From Sinosporangium siamense (lineage in GTDB: Bacteria; Actinomycetota; Actinomycetes; Streptosporangiales; Streptosporangiaceae): a stretch of 38,026 bases of DNA. Positions within the stretch are counted from its first letter, which is position 1. Every line of letters begins with the position of its first letter. The stretch lies in the NCBI RefSeq assembly GCF_016863435.1, contig NZ_BOOW01000061.1:1-38026 (forward strand), given 5' to 3'. Under the pieces are notes generated by a model. It saw only the letters and a list, made by a program, of their open reading frames with translations, was not told the DNA's origin and did not search any database. Shown here piece by piece: positions 14,158 to 22,190 of the stretch. Position numbers and translations under genes: made by a program.

Positions 14158-14474
14158 TGTCAACACTCCCGAAGTCGGTGGAGCGGAAAAGGGCGCGGCT
14201 GTTTCACCGCCGATTCCCGGCGCATTTCAGAAATCGAAAAGTACGGAGAAGCCAACCGCTTGGTGCGCTGCCTCGGACGACAGGCAGAGGAACGCTTTCC
14301 GAACGAAACCGGCAGGCCCTCGGGCCCCGGCGCACACATCCACTTCACGTGGCGGCATCACTTTAACCCGGAGGGATCAACCGGGTCCATACAAATCACC
14401 GTCCCTGAAAGGACGCTTCGAAAAGAAAGCCCGATCGAACATCCCGCTAAATCGGGAACGCGGCGCCCACCCGC
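14158..14474. other. 317-bp gap upstream of the ChW gene
   Basis: No gene is seen. It holds the leader of the ChW gene and two small inverted repeats: ACCCGG-N9-CCGGGT (14366-14386) and, near 14430-14458, CCCGAT facing ATCGGG. The second could end transcription of the AraC-like remnant. Base composition is less GC-rich than the surroundings. Confidence 0.4.
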
Positions 14475-15104
14475 CTAGCAACTCCGCTGGCCTGGCGGCG
14501 ATCGGTGCGTGCCGGCCCGCCGCTCAGGCACCTCCTCACGCAGCAGAGGCAGCAGCCCGTCGAACACCGCGGCCGACTCGCCGGCCGGGAGGTGCACCGC
14601 CGGAGGCAGCGCCCGCATGAGCACCTCGCGGGCCGCCCCGTCCACCCGCAGCTCCACGCACAGCACCACGGTCGCCGGGCCGTCGCCGCCGTGGCTGTGC
14701 CGTACGGACAACGCGGCCTGCCGCTCCTTACGCCAGTGGGCCTCGTCCACCACGGGCGCGCCCGGCCGGTGGCGCACGGCGTGCGGCGTGCCGTGGGGGA
14801 GGACGACGAGATCGCCGGGGCCGACGCGGATGTCGCCGCCGCCCGCCTCCAGCCGCATCTCGCCGTCGAGCACGTGGTGCATCGACACCATGTCGCGCGG
14901 CCCGAGGCGTGCCCCCCAGCTCGACCCGGCCGAACACGCTCCTCCCGCACCCCGGTCGCCGAGGACGACACCGCCGAGGCCGCCGGGCCTCTCGCCTGGT
15001 TCGCCGACGCCGAGGCGCGCGTGCTCGGCGCTGCCCACGTGCGTGGCGTTCCAGCGGTCGTCGCAGGGGCTTCGCCGTACGATCAGCCCGACTCCCTCCG
15101 CCAC
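14475..15104 (-). pseudogene. AraC-type regulator remnant (cupin half only)
   Basis: The clear part, GPRDMVSMHHVLDGEMRLE, VGPGDLVVLPHGTPHAV and VLCVELRVDG, is the N-terminal cupin_6 sensing domain of AraC-family regulators. The two C-terminal helix-turn-helix motifs are absent: the frame stops after LPLLREEV plus about 15 unrelated residues. The first 70 residues do not resemble the family, whereas a neighbouring frame reads VFGRVELGG as expected there, so a frameshift is likely. It overlaps the stop of the preceding membrane-protein gene. Probably non-functional. Confidence 0.6.
15068..15080 (-). repeat. Dispersed repeat copy (GTACGGCGAAGCC)
   Basis: An exact copy of the dispersed core on the minus strand, three bases beyond the stop codon of the membrane-protein gene (15083). 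It is one of a family of similar 13-mers in this window. Confidence 0.6.
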
Positions 15105-15757
15105 CGCTCCACCAGCGGTGCCCGGAGCTCCCGCTCGGCAAGCCCGCGAGCCCCGGGCACACCCGCGTCGACCAGGGCCGCCTCAAGCGCTTGGAGAAGC
15201 CGGTCGGGCCGCCGCGTCGCCAGCACCCACAGCTCCTTGATCACCGGAGGGGAGGGAGCGTTGCCGTAGCGCATCAACGGCTCGGTATACAGCGAACCGA
15301 TCCGATGCCGCCTGCGGGGATGCGCCGCCAGCGGATGGAGCGCCGTGAAACTGATGGCGATCGTGGAAAAGACCCCCATGCGCAGGTTGGGCGTCCCCTG
15401 CCGACCCAACCGCCTGCCCATGAAGTTCGCCCGGTAGTGCAGCCGCACACTCGCCGGATCGATCGACACCAGCGGAACGACGTACGGCACAGCCCCGGGC
15501 CACGTCGGCCCCAGCAGCAGCGCACGCTCACAGACGCGGTGCTTTTCCAGCATTCCAACACCGAAGAGCACAACGAGAAACACCGCGGCCGCACCGGTGG
15601 CGAGGGCGGCACCCGCCGGGGAATCCGCGGCCGCCGTGGGGGCATAGATCGCGGCCAGGAAAAGGAACGCGACGGCGACCGCTTTCCACGAGGGCATCGG
15701 TCGCTCGGTGTAGCGCGGCGCGCCGGCATCCGCCGGATCCAGTAGAAGATCATTCAT
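15083..15757 (-). CDS. Membrane protein of unknown function
   Basis: I recognise no named family in this 224-residue protein. After a polar N-terminus (MNDLLLDPADAG) come two adjacent hydrophobic helices, about residues 25-42 (AVAVAFLFLAAIYAP) and 50-70 (GAALATGAAAVFLVVLFGVGM). A cytoplasmic-looking domain of 150 residues follows, with RANFMGRRLGRQGTPNLRMGV and an acidic/basic C-terminus (LVERWRRESG). The start is ATG 15757; a longer frame has no support. It overlaps a short upstream ORF (15750-15902) by eight bases, suggesting coupled translation. Confidence 0.7.
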   Translation of the reverse strand: MNDLLLDPADAGAPRYTERPMPSWKAVAVAFLFLAAIYAPTAAADSPAGAALATGAAAVFLVVLFGVGMLEKHRVCERALLLGPTWPGAVPYVVPLVSIDPASVRLHYRANFMGRRLGRQGTPNLRMGVFSTIAISFTALHPLAAHPRRRHRIGSLYTEPLMRYGNAPSPPVIKELWVLATRRPDRLLQALEAALVDAGVPGARGLAERELRAPLVERWRRESG

Positions 15758-15902
15758 GCGCGGGCACATCCACCAGAGCGGCCAGGCAGGCTGCCGCGGT
15801 CTTGAGTTCCTTCTGCACATCGTTGATCGAGGCCCAAGGCCCCCTTCTCCAGGAAAGCCGGATCTGCCCTCTTGAGGCCGTCAGAACCACCTTCACCGTC
15901 AA
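15750..15902 (-). CDS. Short ORF coupled to the membrane-protein gene, unknown
   Basis: This 50-codon frame ends eight bases inside the next gene. The peptide reads KVVLTASRGQIRLSWRRG then INDVQKELKTAAACLAALVD, with an amphipathic C-terminal helix. The start is uncertain: TTG 15902 has GGAGG about ten bases upstream, while GTG 15896 and GTG 15941 are alternatives. No family was recognised. The overlap and the protein-like composition are the only support. Confidence 0.4.
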   Translation of the reverse strand: MTVKVVLTASRGQIRLSWRRGPWASINDVQKELKTAAACLAALVDVPAHE

Positions 15903-16150
15903 AGCCCATAGACCCTCCCGAAAAGCTGGAACTCCACCCACTTCACAATGTGCGGCATCGCAGGCTTATGCGAACGTCTCCCATGCGCCCACGCAAAGGG
16001 TTACATCACTCGATCGCCAAGGAGTTGCACATGAGTAGCAGCAGACATGCTGAGCCGCTATATGCCACGCAGGGCAGGCAAGTAAATGGCTGCTGACGAA
16101 TTGTGCGCGCCCTCACCAGAGGCCGCGTTCTCCGCAGGCAAGAACATCCT

Positions 16151-17116
16151 CTAAGCGTGAGGCGGGCCGAGGTAGGGGAAGTGGGGGAGGAGGTCTGAGT
16201 GGGGGCCGATTCCGTCGGAGGGGATTCGGCCGTTGGTGACCATGTGGAGGCGGGCGTCGGTGACGTCGTCGTCGAGGCGGCGGCCGTTGGGGTAGCGGGC
16301 GGGTTTGGAGCGGTCGAAGCGGAGGATGTCGGGCAGGACGGTGCGCAGGGCGTGTTCGGCGTCGGCGACGGTGTAGCCGCCGGTGTGTTTGAGGACCTCG
16401 ATCCAGGCGTCGCGGTAGTTCGCCACGTCGTCGACAGGTTCGCCCGCGTTGTACTCGTCCTTGCGGTCGTCGGGGTTGAAATACGCGGTCAGTGAGGGGT
16501 GGGCGCCCCGGTCTACGGAGATCCACCGGCCGTCGCGTTTGACGCTCACCCGGCCCCACACGCCGATCTCGGGGCCGGCGCCGAAGGTGTCGTCGGGTGC
16601 CTCAAGGACGAGGGCGACGACGTTCTTGCCCGCCATGGTGTCGCGGCCTGTCCAGGTGAAGCCGTCGCCGATGCCTTCGAGGTCGGCGAAGAAGGGGTCG
16701 CTGCGCAGGCACGCGGTGAAGCGCAGCGGCCCGGCCTCGGCCACCGCCGGGTCTGGCCCGAACGCCACCGGCGCGTCCGCCACGACGGCCTCGCCCATCG
16801 CGGCGAACCCCCCGGCCCGCTCACCCGCGCCGTAGTAGACGGTGACGGCCTGCTCACCACCGGCCGGCTCGCCGAACACGAAGCTGAAGGCCAGGTCGGG
16901 CCGGTCGTCCCCGTCGTTGTCGACGCAGAGCTTGTAGACGGCCCCGGGATGGAGGTACGGCGAAGCCCCCGGAACGAAGGCGAAGGAGTTGACGTTCATC
17001 ACCAGCACCGTGGCCCCCGCCGCCTCGGGGGACTGAAAGGCGAAGACGTCGGTGAGGTCCAGCCGGGGGTCGTCGGCGGGGGGACGCAGGTCGGGGCCGC
17101 TGAGGTGGTGGGACAT
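16151..17116 (-). CDS. DUF4331 family protein
   Basis: This 321-residue protein matches the DUF4331 family: it starts MSHHLSGPDLRPPADDPRLDLTD and continues with VFAFQSPEAAGATVLVMNVN, YKLCVDNDGDDRPDLAFSF and NVVALVLEAPDD. The C-terminal DIAxYRD-like segment is DDVANYRDAWIEVLKHTGGY. The function of the family is unknown; members are often annotated as DUF4331 or hypothetical beta-rich proteins and many are exported, but no signal peptide is present here. A dispersed GTACGGCGAAGCC copy lies inside the coding region (16955-16967). The gene stands alone, with remnants upstream. Confidence 0.88.
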   Translation of the reverse strand: MSHHLSGPDLRPPADDPRLDLTDVFAFQSPEAAGATVLVMNVNSFAFVPGASPYLHPGAVYKLCVDNDGDDRPDLAFSFVFGEPAGGEQAVTVYYGAGERAGGFAAMGEAVVADAPVAFGPDPAVAEAGPLRFTACLRSDPFFADLEGIGDGFTWTGRDTMAGKNVVALVLEAPDDTFGAGPEIGVWGRVSVKRDGRWISVDRGAHPSLTAYFNPDDRKDEYNAGEPVDDVANYRDAWIEVLKHTGGYTVADAEHALRTVLPDILRFDRSKPARYPNGRRLDDDVTDARLHMVTNGRIPSDGIGPHSDLLPHFPYLGPPHA

Positions 17117-17237
17117 GTCTGCCCGGTTCCCCCGATCAAGGCGGGGGAACTGGGCTTGACCTGGTCTTATAGCGTTCGATTCGGATTCATCACCGGCCGC
17201 GTGCCTCCCGGCCTGGGAAGGCCTCGGGCGTCGAACT

Positions 17238-17378
17238 TCACCCGTCGTATTTGAACCAGCGTTCGAGCTTGCGGGGGTCTCCCCATAGTCGCCACACCTG
17301 TTCGGGGGAGGCGTCGTAATCCGCGGTCACGGTGAACGTCAGGCGTTCAGGGTCTCGGCGGGTGCTTACGGAGCCCAT
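17238..17378 (-). pseudogene. SRPBCC (AHSA1-like) protein, truncated
   Basis: Only the first 46 residues remain, starting at an ATG with GGAAGGG upstream: RLTFTVTADYDASPEQVWRL and WGDPRKLERW, the N-terminal strand and helix of START-like SRPBCC proteins of the Aha1 type (normally about 150 residues). The sequence then diverges to FKYDG and stops, so the rest has been deleted between here and the DUF4331 gene. An intact SRPBCC protein is encoded at 32.0-32.7 kb but is not closely similar. Confidence 0.65.
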
Positions 17379-17451
17379 CTGTCGCGTCCCTTCCTCAGAA
17401 CATGCGCACTGCGGATACACGGCTGATACGCGGGGTGCCGCGCACTTCGGC

Positions 17452-17685
17452 TCAGCCGTGGACGAGGACGTGGACCATGCGTTCTCCCAGGGTCCTCTGG
17501 TATGCGTAGTAGTTCGCGTCGAGGGCCTGCTTCATCTGCGCCGGGGAGTCGAAGATCGTGTGGAGGGGTTTGTAACGCGGCGGTTGCCGACTGTAAAGAC
17601 ACAGGTGCGGCCGATAACCGTAAAAGTATGGGAAGCCGGATAAGAGCCCCCAGCTAACCACCCACCAGATAATTAGTCGCCGCAA
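17452..17685 (-). CDS. Unrecognised short ORF, possibly a gene remnant
   Basis: This open frame of 77 codons has a TTG start and a lower-GC 5' half. It begins with a hydrophobic stretch (LIIWWVVSWGLLSGFPYF) and ends IFDSPAQMKQALDANYYAYQRTLGERM, which is protein-like. No Shine-Dalgarno is clear. It may be the tail of a lost gene with a fortuitous start. The function is unknown. Confidence 0.3.
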   Translation of the reverse strand: MRRLIIWWVVSWGLLSGFPYFYGYRPHLCLYSRQPPRYKPLHTIFDSPAQMKQALDANYYAYQRTLGERMVHVLVHG

Positions 17686-17775
17686 CCAGGATTAAAACCC
17701 GACTCAGCGAGCTCCTTACGCTGGCCGCCCGCCTATGCAGGACCCCTGAGAACCGCTGACCGCCGCCGAGGGGCG

Positions 17776-18486
17776 TCAGGCGTGCCCGCCGACCGTCACC
17801 TCGCCGATCGTCAGCTCCGGCACACCCTCCAGCACCTCGCCGACCCGCTCGACCGCCCGCTCCAACCCTGCCGACCGCGAGGCGTCCAGCCGTACCAGCG
17901 GCTCCACCGTGACGGCGATCCTGCGGCCCGAGCGGCGCTGGTGCCACAGCCCCGCCACCACCTGCCGCCACCGCGGCCACATGCCCTGGAAAGCCGGCAT
18001 GACGAGGTCACCCGCCCACGCACCTGCGCGCGCCACCACCTCCCCGGTCAACTCGTCGACCGTCAGCTCGGCATCCTTCAGCGCGTCCCCGACCGCCTCC
18101 AGCACCGCCTCGACCTGGTCGGGCGTCATACGCATCTCCGGCGGCACCGCGACCCCCGGCGCGGGCACCGCCGCCAGCGCCGCCGTCCACAGGTGCAGAT
18201 CCCGCGAAGGCAACACGTGCACGGTGCCCCTCGGCCCGAACGTCTTCACCACGCTGCGCTCCACCCACAACGCCTCCCTCAGCGCGACCCGCGTCGCCCC
18301 CGCGAGCCGCAGCCCCACCCCGAGCTCGGCCGCGGACATCACCTGCGCGTGCAACCCCGCCATGTCCGCCACCACCCCGGCGACCCCGCCCTCCCGCGCG
18401 GGCACGTCCAACGCATGGCGCCGCAACCGCATCGCACACACATCGGCCCAGGTGAGACGGGGGACATCGGAAGCGAGGAAGGACAT
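17776..18486 (-). pseudogene. Winged-helix protein (HTH_42/AlkZ-like) with in-frame internal deletion
   Basis: Residues 1-190 follow the HTH_42 family (YcaQ/AlkZ-related proteins linked to DNA repair): RLTWADVCAMRLRRHALD, VADMAGLHAQVMSAAELGV, VKTFGPRGTVHVLPSRDL, and VDELTGEVVARAG. After MPAFQGMWPRWRQVVAG the frame jumps to the family's C-terminal end, LWHQRRSGRRIAVTVEPL and GVPELTIGEVTVGGHA. About 120-150 residues that normally lie between are missing, though the frame is kept. The product would be 236 residues against roughly 370 for the family. ATG 18486 is the family start. Function is doubtful. Confidence 0.65.
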
Positions 18487-18667
18487 AGGGGCAGACTCCA
18501 GACATGCACATCGAGCCACGGCACCACCTCGACCGGCGGCACCGGGCTCGACACTATGCGCCATCTAGGCCAACCTCTGTCCTAGGAGGGCCTCACCCTT
18601 TACGACCTCTCCCGATGGGCCGCCCCAGAAGGCGGACCCCACCGGCTCATGTCGATGAGGCCACCTG

Positions 18668-18727
18668 ATGTCCACCCTTGAGGAAGGGTTGGCACACCTA
18701 TACGGCGACAACTGGCTGGAGGACTGA
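18668..18727 (+). CDS. 19-residue ORF ahead of the HicB-like gene
   Basis: The 20-codon frame starts ATG with GAGG seven bases upstream, encodes MSTLEEGLAHLYGDNWLED, and stops three bases before the next ATG. It may be a leader peptide, a tiny co-expressed protein, or the tail of a lost partner gene such as a HicA-type toxin, which would normally precede a HicB-like gene. It is too short to identify. Confidence 0.35.
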   Translation: MSTLEEGLAHLYGDNWLED

Positions 18728-18730
18728 TCG

Positions 18731-19120
18731 ATGACCGTCGAGAGCACTGTTGACGTTCACATCACCAGGAATGGTCAGTTGTGGCTCGCCACCGTGGCCG
18801 ATGTCGCCGGAGGCATGTCCGGCCGCTCTCTGAAAGAACTCCACAGCGAGATCGCAGACGGCCTTCCGTTCCTGTTCGGAGATCGCGACACCACGCCGAT
18901 GCCCGTCTTTCACTATGCCCTACCAGGCCTGACCTCAGAAGACCTGCTCGCGTTCGCAGATCTCCAGCGCCGGGCCACGGCCATCGCGGAGGACTACACG
19001 AGGACCGCGAAAGCCCGCGTCGACCACATGCACGAGCTAGGGCTGACCGACTCCGACATCGGCGAACTGCTCGGCCTGTCCAAACAGCGCATCCAGCAGA
19101 TCCGCACAGGCAGCGCTTGA
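18731..19120 (+). CDS. HicB-like antitoxin-type protein with C-terminal HTH
   Basis: This 129-residue protein has an N-terminal HicB-like alpha/beta fold (VDVHITRNGQLWLATVADVAGG, then a helix LKELHSEIADGLPFLFG). A central helical linker follows, and a C-terminal helix-turn-helix, ELGLTDSDIGELLGLSKQRIQQI, that probably binds DNA. Related actinomycete proteins are annotated as HicB-family antitoxins. No HicA toxin gene is present on either side, so it is an orphan or has taken a regulatory role. It is divergent from the truncated winged-helix gene. Confidence 0.7.
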   Translation: MTVESTVDVHITRNGQLWLATVADVAGGMSGRSLKELHSEIADGLPFLFGDRDTTPMPVFHYALPGLTSEDLLAFADLQRRATAIAEDYTRTAKARVDHMHELGLTDSDIGELLGLSKQRIQQIRTGSA

Positions 19121-19188
19121 ACGACAAAGCTTCTGGGAGGTGAGGCGTGGCCCTCACCCCCGCAAGCGGTCAGGCGCGCGAATGCTTT

Positions 19189-19665
19189 TCAGCCCTCGGA
19201 CGGGATGTCTAAGGCTGTGCCGTACAACCGGGAGACGCGGATCCTGACGACCACCCGGCGCTCCGCCACCGCCTGCTTCAGGAACGCCGCCTCCTCGGCG
19301 GGGTCATCGAAGCCGGGGGTCATGGACAGCAGCTCCTGCCCGACCTCGTCGCCCGGCTCGGCCGTCGCCGCCGAGACCTCCGCCTCGCCCTCGGCGACGG
19401 CGAACGACCAGACATCGGGGCCGCTGACGTGCAGGGCGGCGTGTGGATCGCTGCGGTAGTGGCGGGGTTTGAGGCGGTCGGCGGTGGTGGAGATCCGTAC
19501 GACGCGCTCGTCGGGGTTCCAGGTGTAGAGCACAGTCGTCAGGTGCGGGTGGCCGCTGCGCTTCACGCTCGCCAGCACCCCGAACTGCCGGTCGGCGAGC
19601 AGCGCCGACAACTCGCCGTCGGTGAGCACGCGGGGGGCGGGACCGGCCGGTTTGGTGTCGTTCAT
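19189..19665 (-). CDS. PPOX-class flavin/F420-dependent protein
   Basis: This 158-residue split-barrel protein is of the pyridoxamine 5'-phosphate oxidase-like class: FGVLASVKRSGHPHLTTVLYTW, VVRISTTADRLKPRHYRSDPHAALHV and the C-terminal RIRVSRLYGTALDI. Many actinobacterial members of this subgroup use coenzyme F420 for reductions. ATG 19665 is chosen over GTG 19671 because AGGA sits nine bases upstream. The gene follows the MFS exporter gene by 38 bases on the same strand and may be part of the MFS operon. Confidence 0.87.
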   Translation of the reverse strand: MNDTKPAGPAPRVLTDGELSALLADRQFGVLASVKRSGHPHLTTVLYTWNPDERVVRISTTADRLKPRHYRSDPHAALHVSGPDVWSFAVAEGEAEVSAATAEPGDEVGQELLSMTPGFDDPAEEAAFLKQAVAERRVVVRIRVSRLYGTALDIPSEG

Positions 19666-19703
19666 GTGCACATGTCCTTTCAGGGATCTTCGAAGGGGAT
19701 TGT

Positions 19704-21146
19704 TCAGAGGGTGACGTGCGCGGGCGCGGGGGAGTCGGTGTCGACCAGCCGCACAGGACGGCGGAGTACGGCGAACGCCACCGCGAACGCGGCGACCAGC
19801 AGGCCCGTGCCGACCGTGAAGGCCAGCTGGTAGCCCCCGGTGAGCGCCTCGGCCCGGCTGTGGCCGGCGGACAGCAGGTCGCCGGTGCGGGAGACCGCCA
19901 GGGTGGACAGCGTGGCCGCCCCGAGCGCCATGCCGATCTGCTGCGTGGTGTTGAACAATCCAGACACCAGCCCCGCGTCCTGCTCACCGGCCCCCGACAT
20001 GCCGAGCGCGGTCAGCGCCGGGAGCGCCAGCCCGAACCCCGCGGTCAGCAGCATGACCGGCAGCAGATCCACGACGTAGTCCGCCTCGACCGGCACCCTG
20101 GTCAGCAGCCCCAGCGCCACGATCAGCGGCACCAGCCCCGCCAGCAGCACCCGCCGCTCACCGAACCGCGTGCTCAGCCGGGCCGACACCCCGAGCGACA
20201 CCACGCCGACGACCGCCGCCGCAGGGAGCATGGCCAGACCCGTCGCGGCCGCGCCGTACCCGAGCACGTTCTGCAGATAGAGCGCGACGAGGATCTGGAA
20301 GGAGAACAGCGGGGCGACCATCAGCATCTGCACCAGGTTCGCCCCCGCCACATTGCGCGACCGCAGGATCCGCAGCGGCATCAGCGGCGTGCGCGCCGTC
20401 GCCTGCCGTACGGCGAAGCTCGCGAGCAGCGCGACCGCCAGCCCGCCGAGCCCCAGGGTGAATGGCGAGGCCCAGCCGTACTCCTCGACCTTGACGACCG
20501 CGAAGACGCCCGTCATCAGCCCGCCGGTGACCAGCACCGCCCCGAGCACGTCGGCCCCGGCCGAAAGCCCCGGCCCGCGGTCGGCGGGCAGCAGCCGCAG
20601 GGCGAGCACGAGGGCCGCGAGGCCGATCGGCAGGTTGATGTAGAAGATCGAACTCCACCCGAGCACATCGGTGAGCACACCGCCGAGCACCTGGCCGATG
20701 GAGGCCCCCGCCGCCCCGGTGAAACTGAACACGGCGATGGCCCTGGCCCGCTCGCGTGCCTCGGGGAACAACGTCACCAGGATGCCGAGCCCGACGGCCG
20801 AGGCCATCGCGCTGCCGACCCCCTGCAGGAACCGCGCCACGATCAGCACGGAAGGCGAGGCCGCCGCCCCCGCGAGCACCGAGGCCGCCGTGAACACCGC
20901 GGTGCCGGCCATGAACACCCGCCTGCGCCCGACGAGGTCCCCGAGCCGCCCGGCGAGCAGCAGCAGGCTGGCGAAGCCGACCAGATAGGCGTTGACGACC
21001 CAGCTCAGCTCACCGGGGGAGAAGCCGAGTGCGTGCTGGATGGCGGGCATGGCGACGGTCACGATGCTGCCGTCGAGAATTGCCATGAGAACCGCCGCGG
21101 CGATCACGCCGAGCGCGAACCACCGCCTGCGGGGCGAGTACGACAT
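19704..21146 (-). CDS. MFS drug exporter, DHA2 (EmrB/QacA) type, 14 TM
   Basis: This 480-residue proton-driven exporter has the signature of the 14-helix DHA2 family: LDGSIVTVAMPAI in helix 1, the loop GRLGDLVGRRRVFMAG (motif A) and ARFLQGVGSAMASAVGLGIL (motif B/C region). FYINLPIG, AAVVGVVSLG and SGLFNTTQQIGMALG follow at the expected places. Upstream on the same strand is a MarR regulator, the likely controller. The Shine-Dalgarno is inside a perfect hairpin (21151-21180). Substrates are probably toxic organic compounds or an antibiotic. Confidence 0.94.
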   Translation of the reverse strand: MSYSPRRRWFALGVIAAAVLMAILDGSIVTVAMPAIQHALGFSPGELSWVVNAYLVGFASLLLLAGRLGDLVGRRRVFMAGTAVFTAASVLAGAAASPSVLIVARFLQGVGSAMASAVGLGILVTLFPEARERARAIAVFSFTGAAGASIGQVLGGVLTDVLGWSSIFYINLPIGLAALVLALRLLPADRGPGLSAGADVLGAVLVTGGLMTGVFAVVKVEEYGWASPFTLGLGGLAVALLASFAVRQATARTPLMPLRILRSRNVAGANLVQMLMVAPLFSFQILVALYLQNVLGYGAAATGLAMLPAAAVVGVVSLGVSARLSTRFGERRVLLAGLVPLIVALGLLTRVPVEADYVVDLLPVMLLTAGFGLALPALTALGMSGAGEQDAGLVSGLFNTTQQIGMALGAATLSTLAVSRTGDLLSAGHSRAEALTGGYQLAFTVGTGLLVAAFAVAFAVLRRPVRLVDTDSPAPAHVTL

Positions 21147-21150
21147 GGGA

Positions 21151-21180
21151 TCTCTCCTGTCCGGGAGGTGACAGGAGAGA
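21151..21180 (-). promoter_or_regulatory. Perfect hairpin covering the Shine-Dalgarno of the MFS gene
   Basis: TCTCTCCTGT and ACAGGAGAGA form a perfect 10-bp stem with a 10-base loop. On the mRNA the downstream arm ACAGGAGAGA carries the ribosome binding site, ending five bases before the ATG. In RNA it would hide the Shine-Dalgarno; in DNA it could be a MarR-family operator. No U run follows. Confidence 0.65.
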
Positions 21181-21469
21181 CCGTAACAGATGGTTCCGTT
21201 GCAGACAATCTATTGAGGACGCATTTGAAGGGCGAGGGTGGCGTCGTCAGGGTTCTGGATGTGACTGAGTCCACTGGATCGGCCTGGCGCTCGACTGGAT
21301 GGAGGCCGACTGGGGCCGGAGCGCATGCGGCTGCTGGAGGACCTTGGCACCGACAGGTCGGTCCCCCAGGGCATACGTCACAGAATCACGCGCATCCTGA
21401 GATCCGGCCGCGAACGCCAACCGCCGCACGCGGCCCGCATGCGCCTTGTCCCATCTCGTTCCGCGCCGC
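21181..21469. other. Gap between the MarR and MFS genes
   Basis: No gene is seen. Near the MFS end (21187-21210) the minus strand has TTGTCTGCAACGGAACCATC followed by TGTT, an AT-richer block likely to hold the MFS promoter or an operator. The gap of more than 300 bases argues for separate promoters for the two genes. Confidence 0.35.
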
Positions 21470-21955
21470 CTACTTGACCTGCTGGCGGGCCCTCCGTGCC
21501 GTCCCGTCCGCCGACGGCACCGCCAGATGCCCCTCCGCCAGCCGGTTGAGCGCACGCAGCAGCACCTCGCGCTCCTGCTTGGGCAGCGCCCCGAGCGCCT
21601 CCCGGTGCACCCGGTCGACGATCTCCTGGCTGCGCGCCGCGACCCGCGCCCCCTCCTCGGTCACCGCGATGATCCGCGCCCGCCGGTCCGTGGCCGAGGG
21701 GCGCCGCTCGGCCAGCCCCGACTTCTCCAGCGCGTCGACCGTGACCACCATCGTCGTCTTGTCCATGTCGCCGAGCTCGGCGAGCTGGATCTGCGTGCGC
21801 TCCTCCTCAAGCGCGTGCACCAGCACACAGTGCATGCGCACGGTGAGCCCGACCTCGGCGAGCGCCGCCGACATCTGGGTGCGCAGGACATGGCTGGTGT
21901 GATCGAGCAGGAACGACAGGTCCGGTTCGTTACGCGCGGGCGCCATGGCGGTCAT
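21470..21955 (-). CDS. MarR-family regulator
   Basis: This 161-residue winged-helix repressor has helix 1 LLDHTSHVLRTQMSAALAEVGLTV, recognition region QLAELGDMDKTTMVVTVDAL, and wing KSGLAERRPSATDRRARIIAVT, the invariant DxRxR segment of MarR proteins. The C-terminal dimer helix follows. ATG 21955 or ATG 21973 could start it. It precedes the MFS exporter gene on the same strand, and a perfect palindrome lies 28 bases upstream of the start, so autoregulation and control of the exporter are likely. Confidence 0.9.
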   Translation of the reverse strand: MTAMAPARNEPDLSFLLDHTSHVLRTQMSAALAEVGLTVRMHCVLVHALEEERTQIQLAELGDMDKTTMVVTVDALEKSGLAERRPSATDRRARIIAVTEEGARVAARSQEIVDRVHREALGALPKQEREVLLRALNRLAEGHLAVPSADGTARRARQQVK

Positions 21956-21982
21956 GCCGTCCAGCCTACCCATTCGTTCCGT

Positions 21983-21997
21983 GGCGGATAATCCGCC
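21983..21997. promoter_or_regulatory. Palindrome upstream of the MarR gene
   Basis: GGCGGAT-A-ATCCGCC is a perfect 7+1+7 palindrome 28 bases before ATG 21955. Its size and place fit a MarR autoregulatory operator. Confidence 0.5.
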
Positions 21998-22090
21998 GCA
22001 AAAGCTCCGGTCGGCCGCGAAAGGCTCGGCCTCTTGGCCGGCCGCGCCCCCAGGCCGCCCGGCGCGCATCGTGCTGCAGGCTACGGTTGA

Positions 22091-22130
22091 GACTTTTCCC
22101 GCATCCACCGCGACCAAGGCAGGAAAAGTC
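22091..22130 (+). promoter_or_regulatory. Inverted repeat before the leader ORF
   Basis: GACTTTTCC (22091-22099) and GGAAAAGTC (22122-22130) form a perfect 9-bp inverted repeat with a 22-base spacer. It ends four bases before the AAGGGAG ribosome site of the 14-codon ORF. It may be an operator or an mRNA hairpin. Confidence 0.5.
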
Positions 22131-22145
22131 GATGAAGGGAGTTCA

Positions 22146-22190
22146 ATGAGAAGATTGAAGCCCAGCCACCAACCGAAAGGCCGGAGATGA
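22146..22190 (+). CDS. 14-residue basic leader ORF
   Basis: ATG 22146, five bases after AAGGGAG, opens a frame encoding MRRLKPSHQPKGRR and stops in an ATGA overlap with the next gene. The strong ribosome site, the overlap and the basic character suggest a translated, coupled leader peptide. No family is known to me. Confidence 0.5.
   Translation: MRRLKPSHQPKGRR

Noticed and set aside
11736-15757. Secondary metabolite gene cluster around the P450
   Set aside because: No core biosynthetic enzyme, carrier protein or precursor peptide gene lies nearby; the neighbours are a lipoprotein, a ChW protein and a regulator remnant.
15872-16096. Plus-strand ORF of 74 codons in a lower-GC gap
   Set aside because: It has no ribosome site, is antisense to the short coupled ORF, and its Pro/His/Ser-rich sequence looks unlike a protein.
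19716-21902. 728-codon plus-strand frame opposite the MFS and MarR genes
   Set aside because: It is His/Gln/Arg-rich antisense of two well-supported genes.
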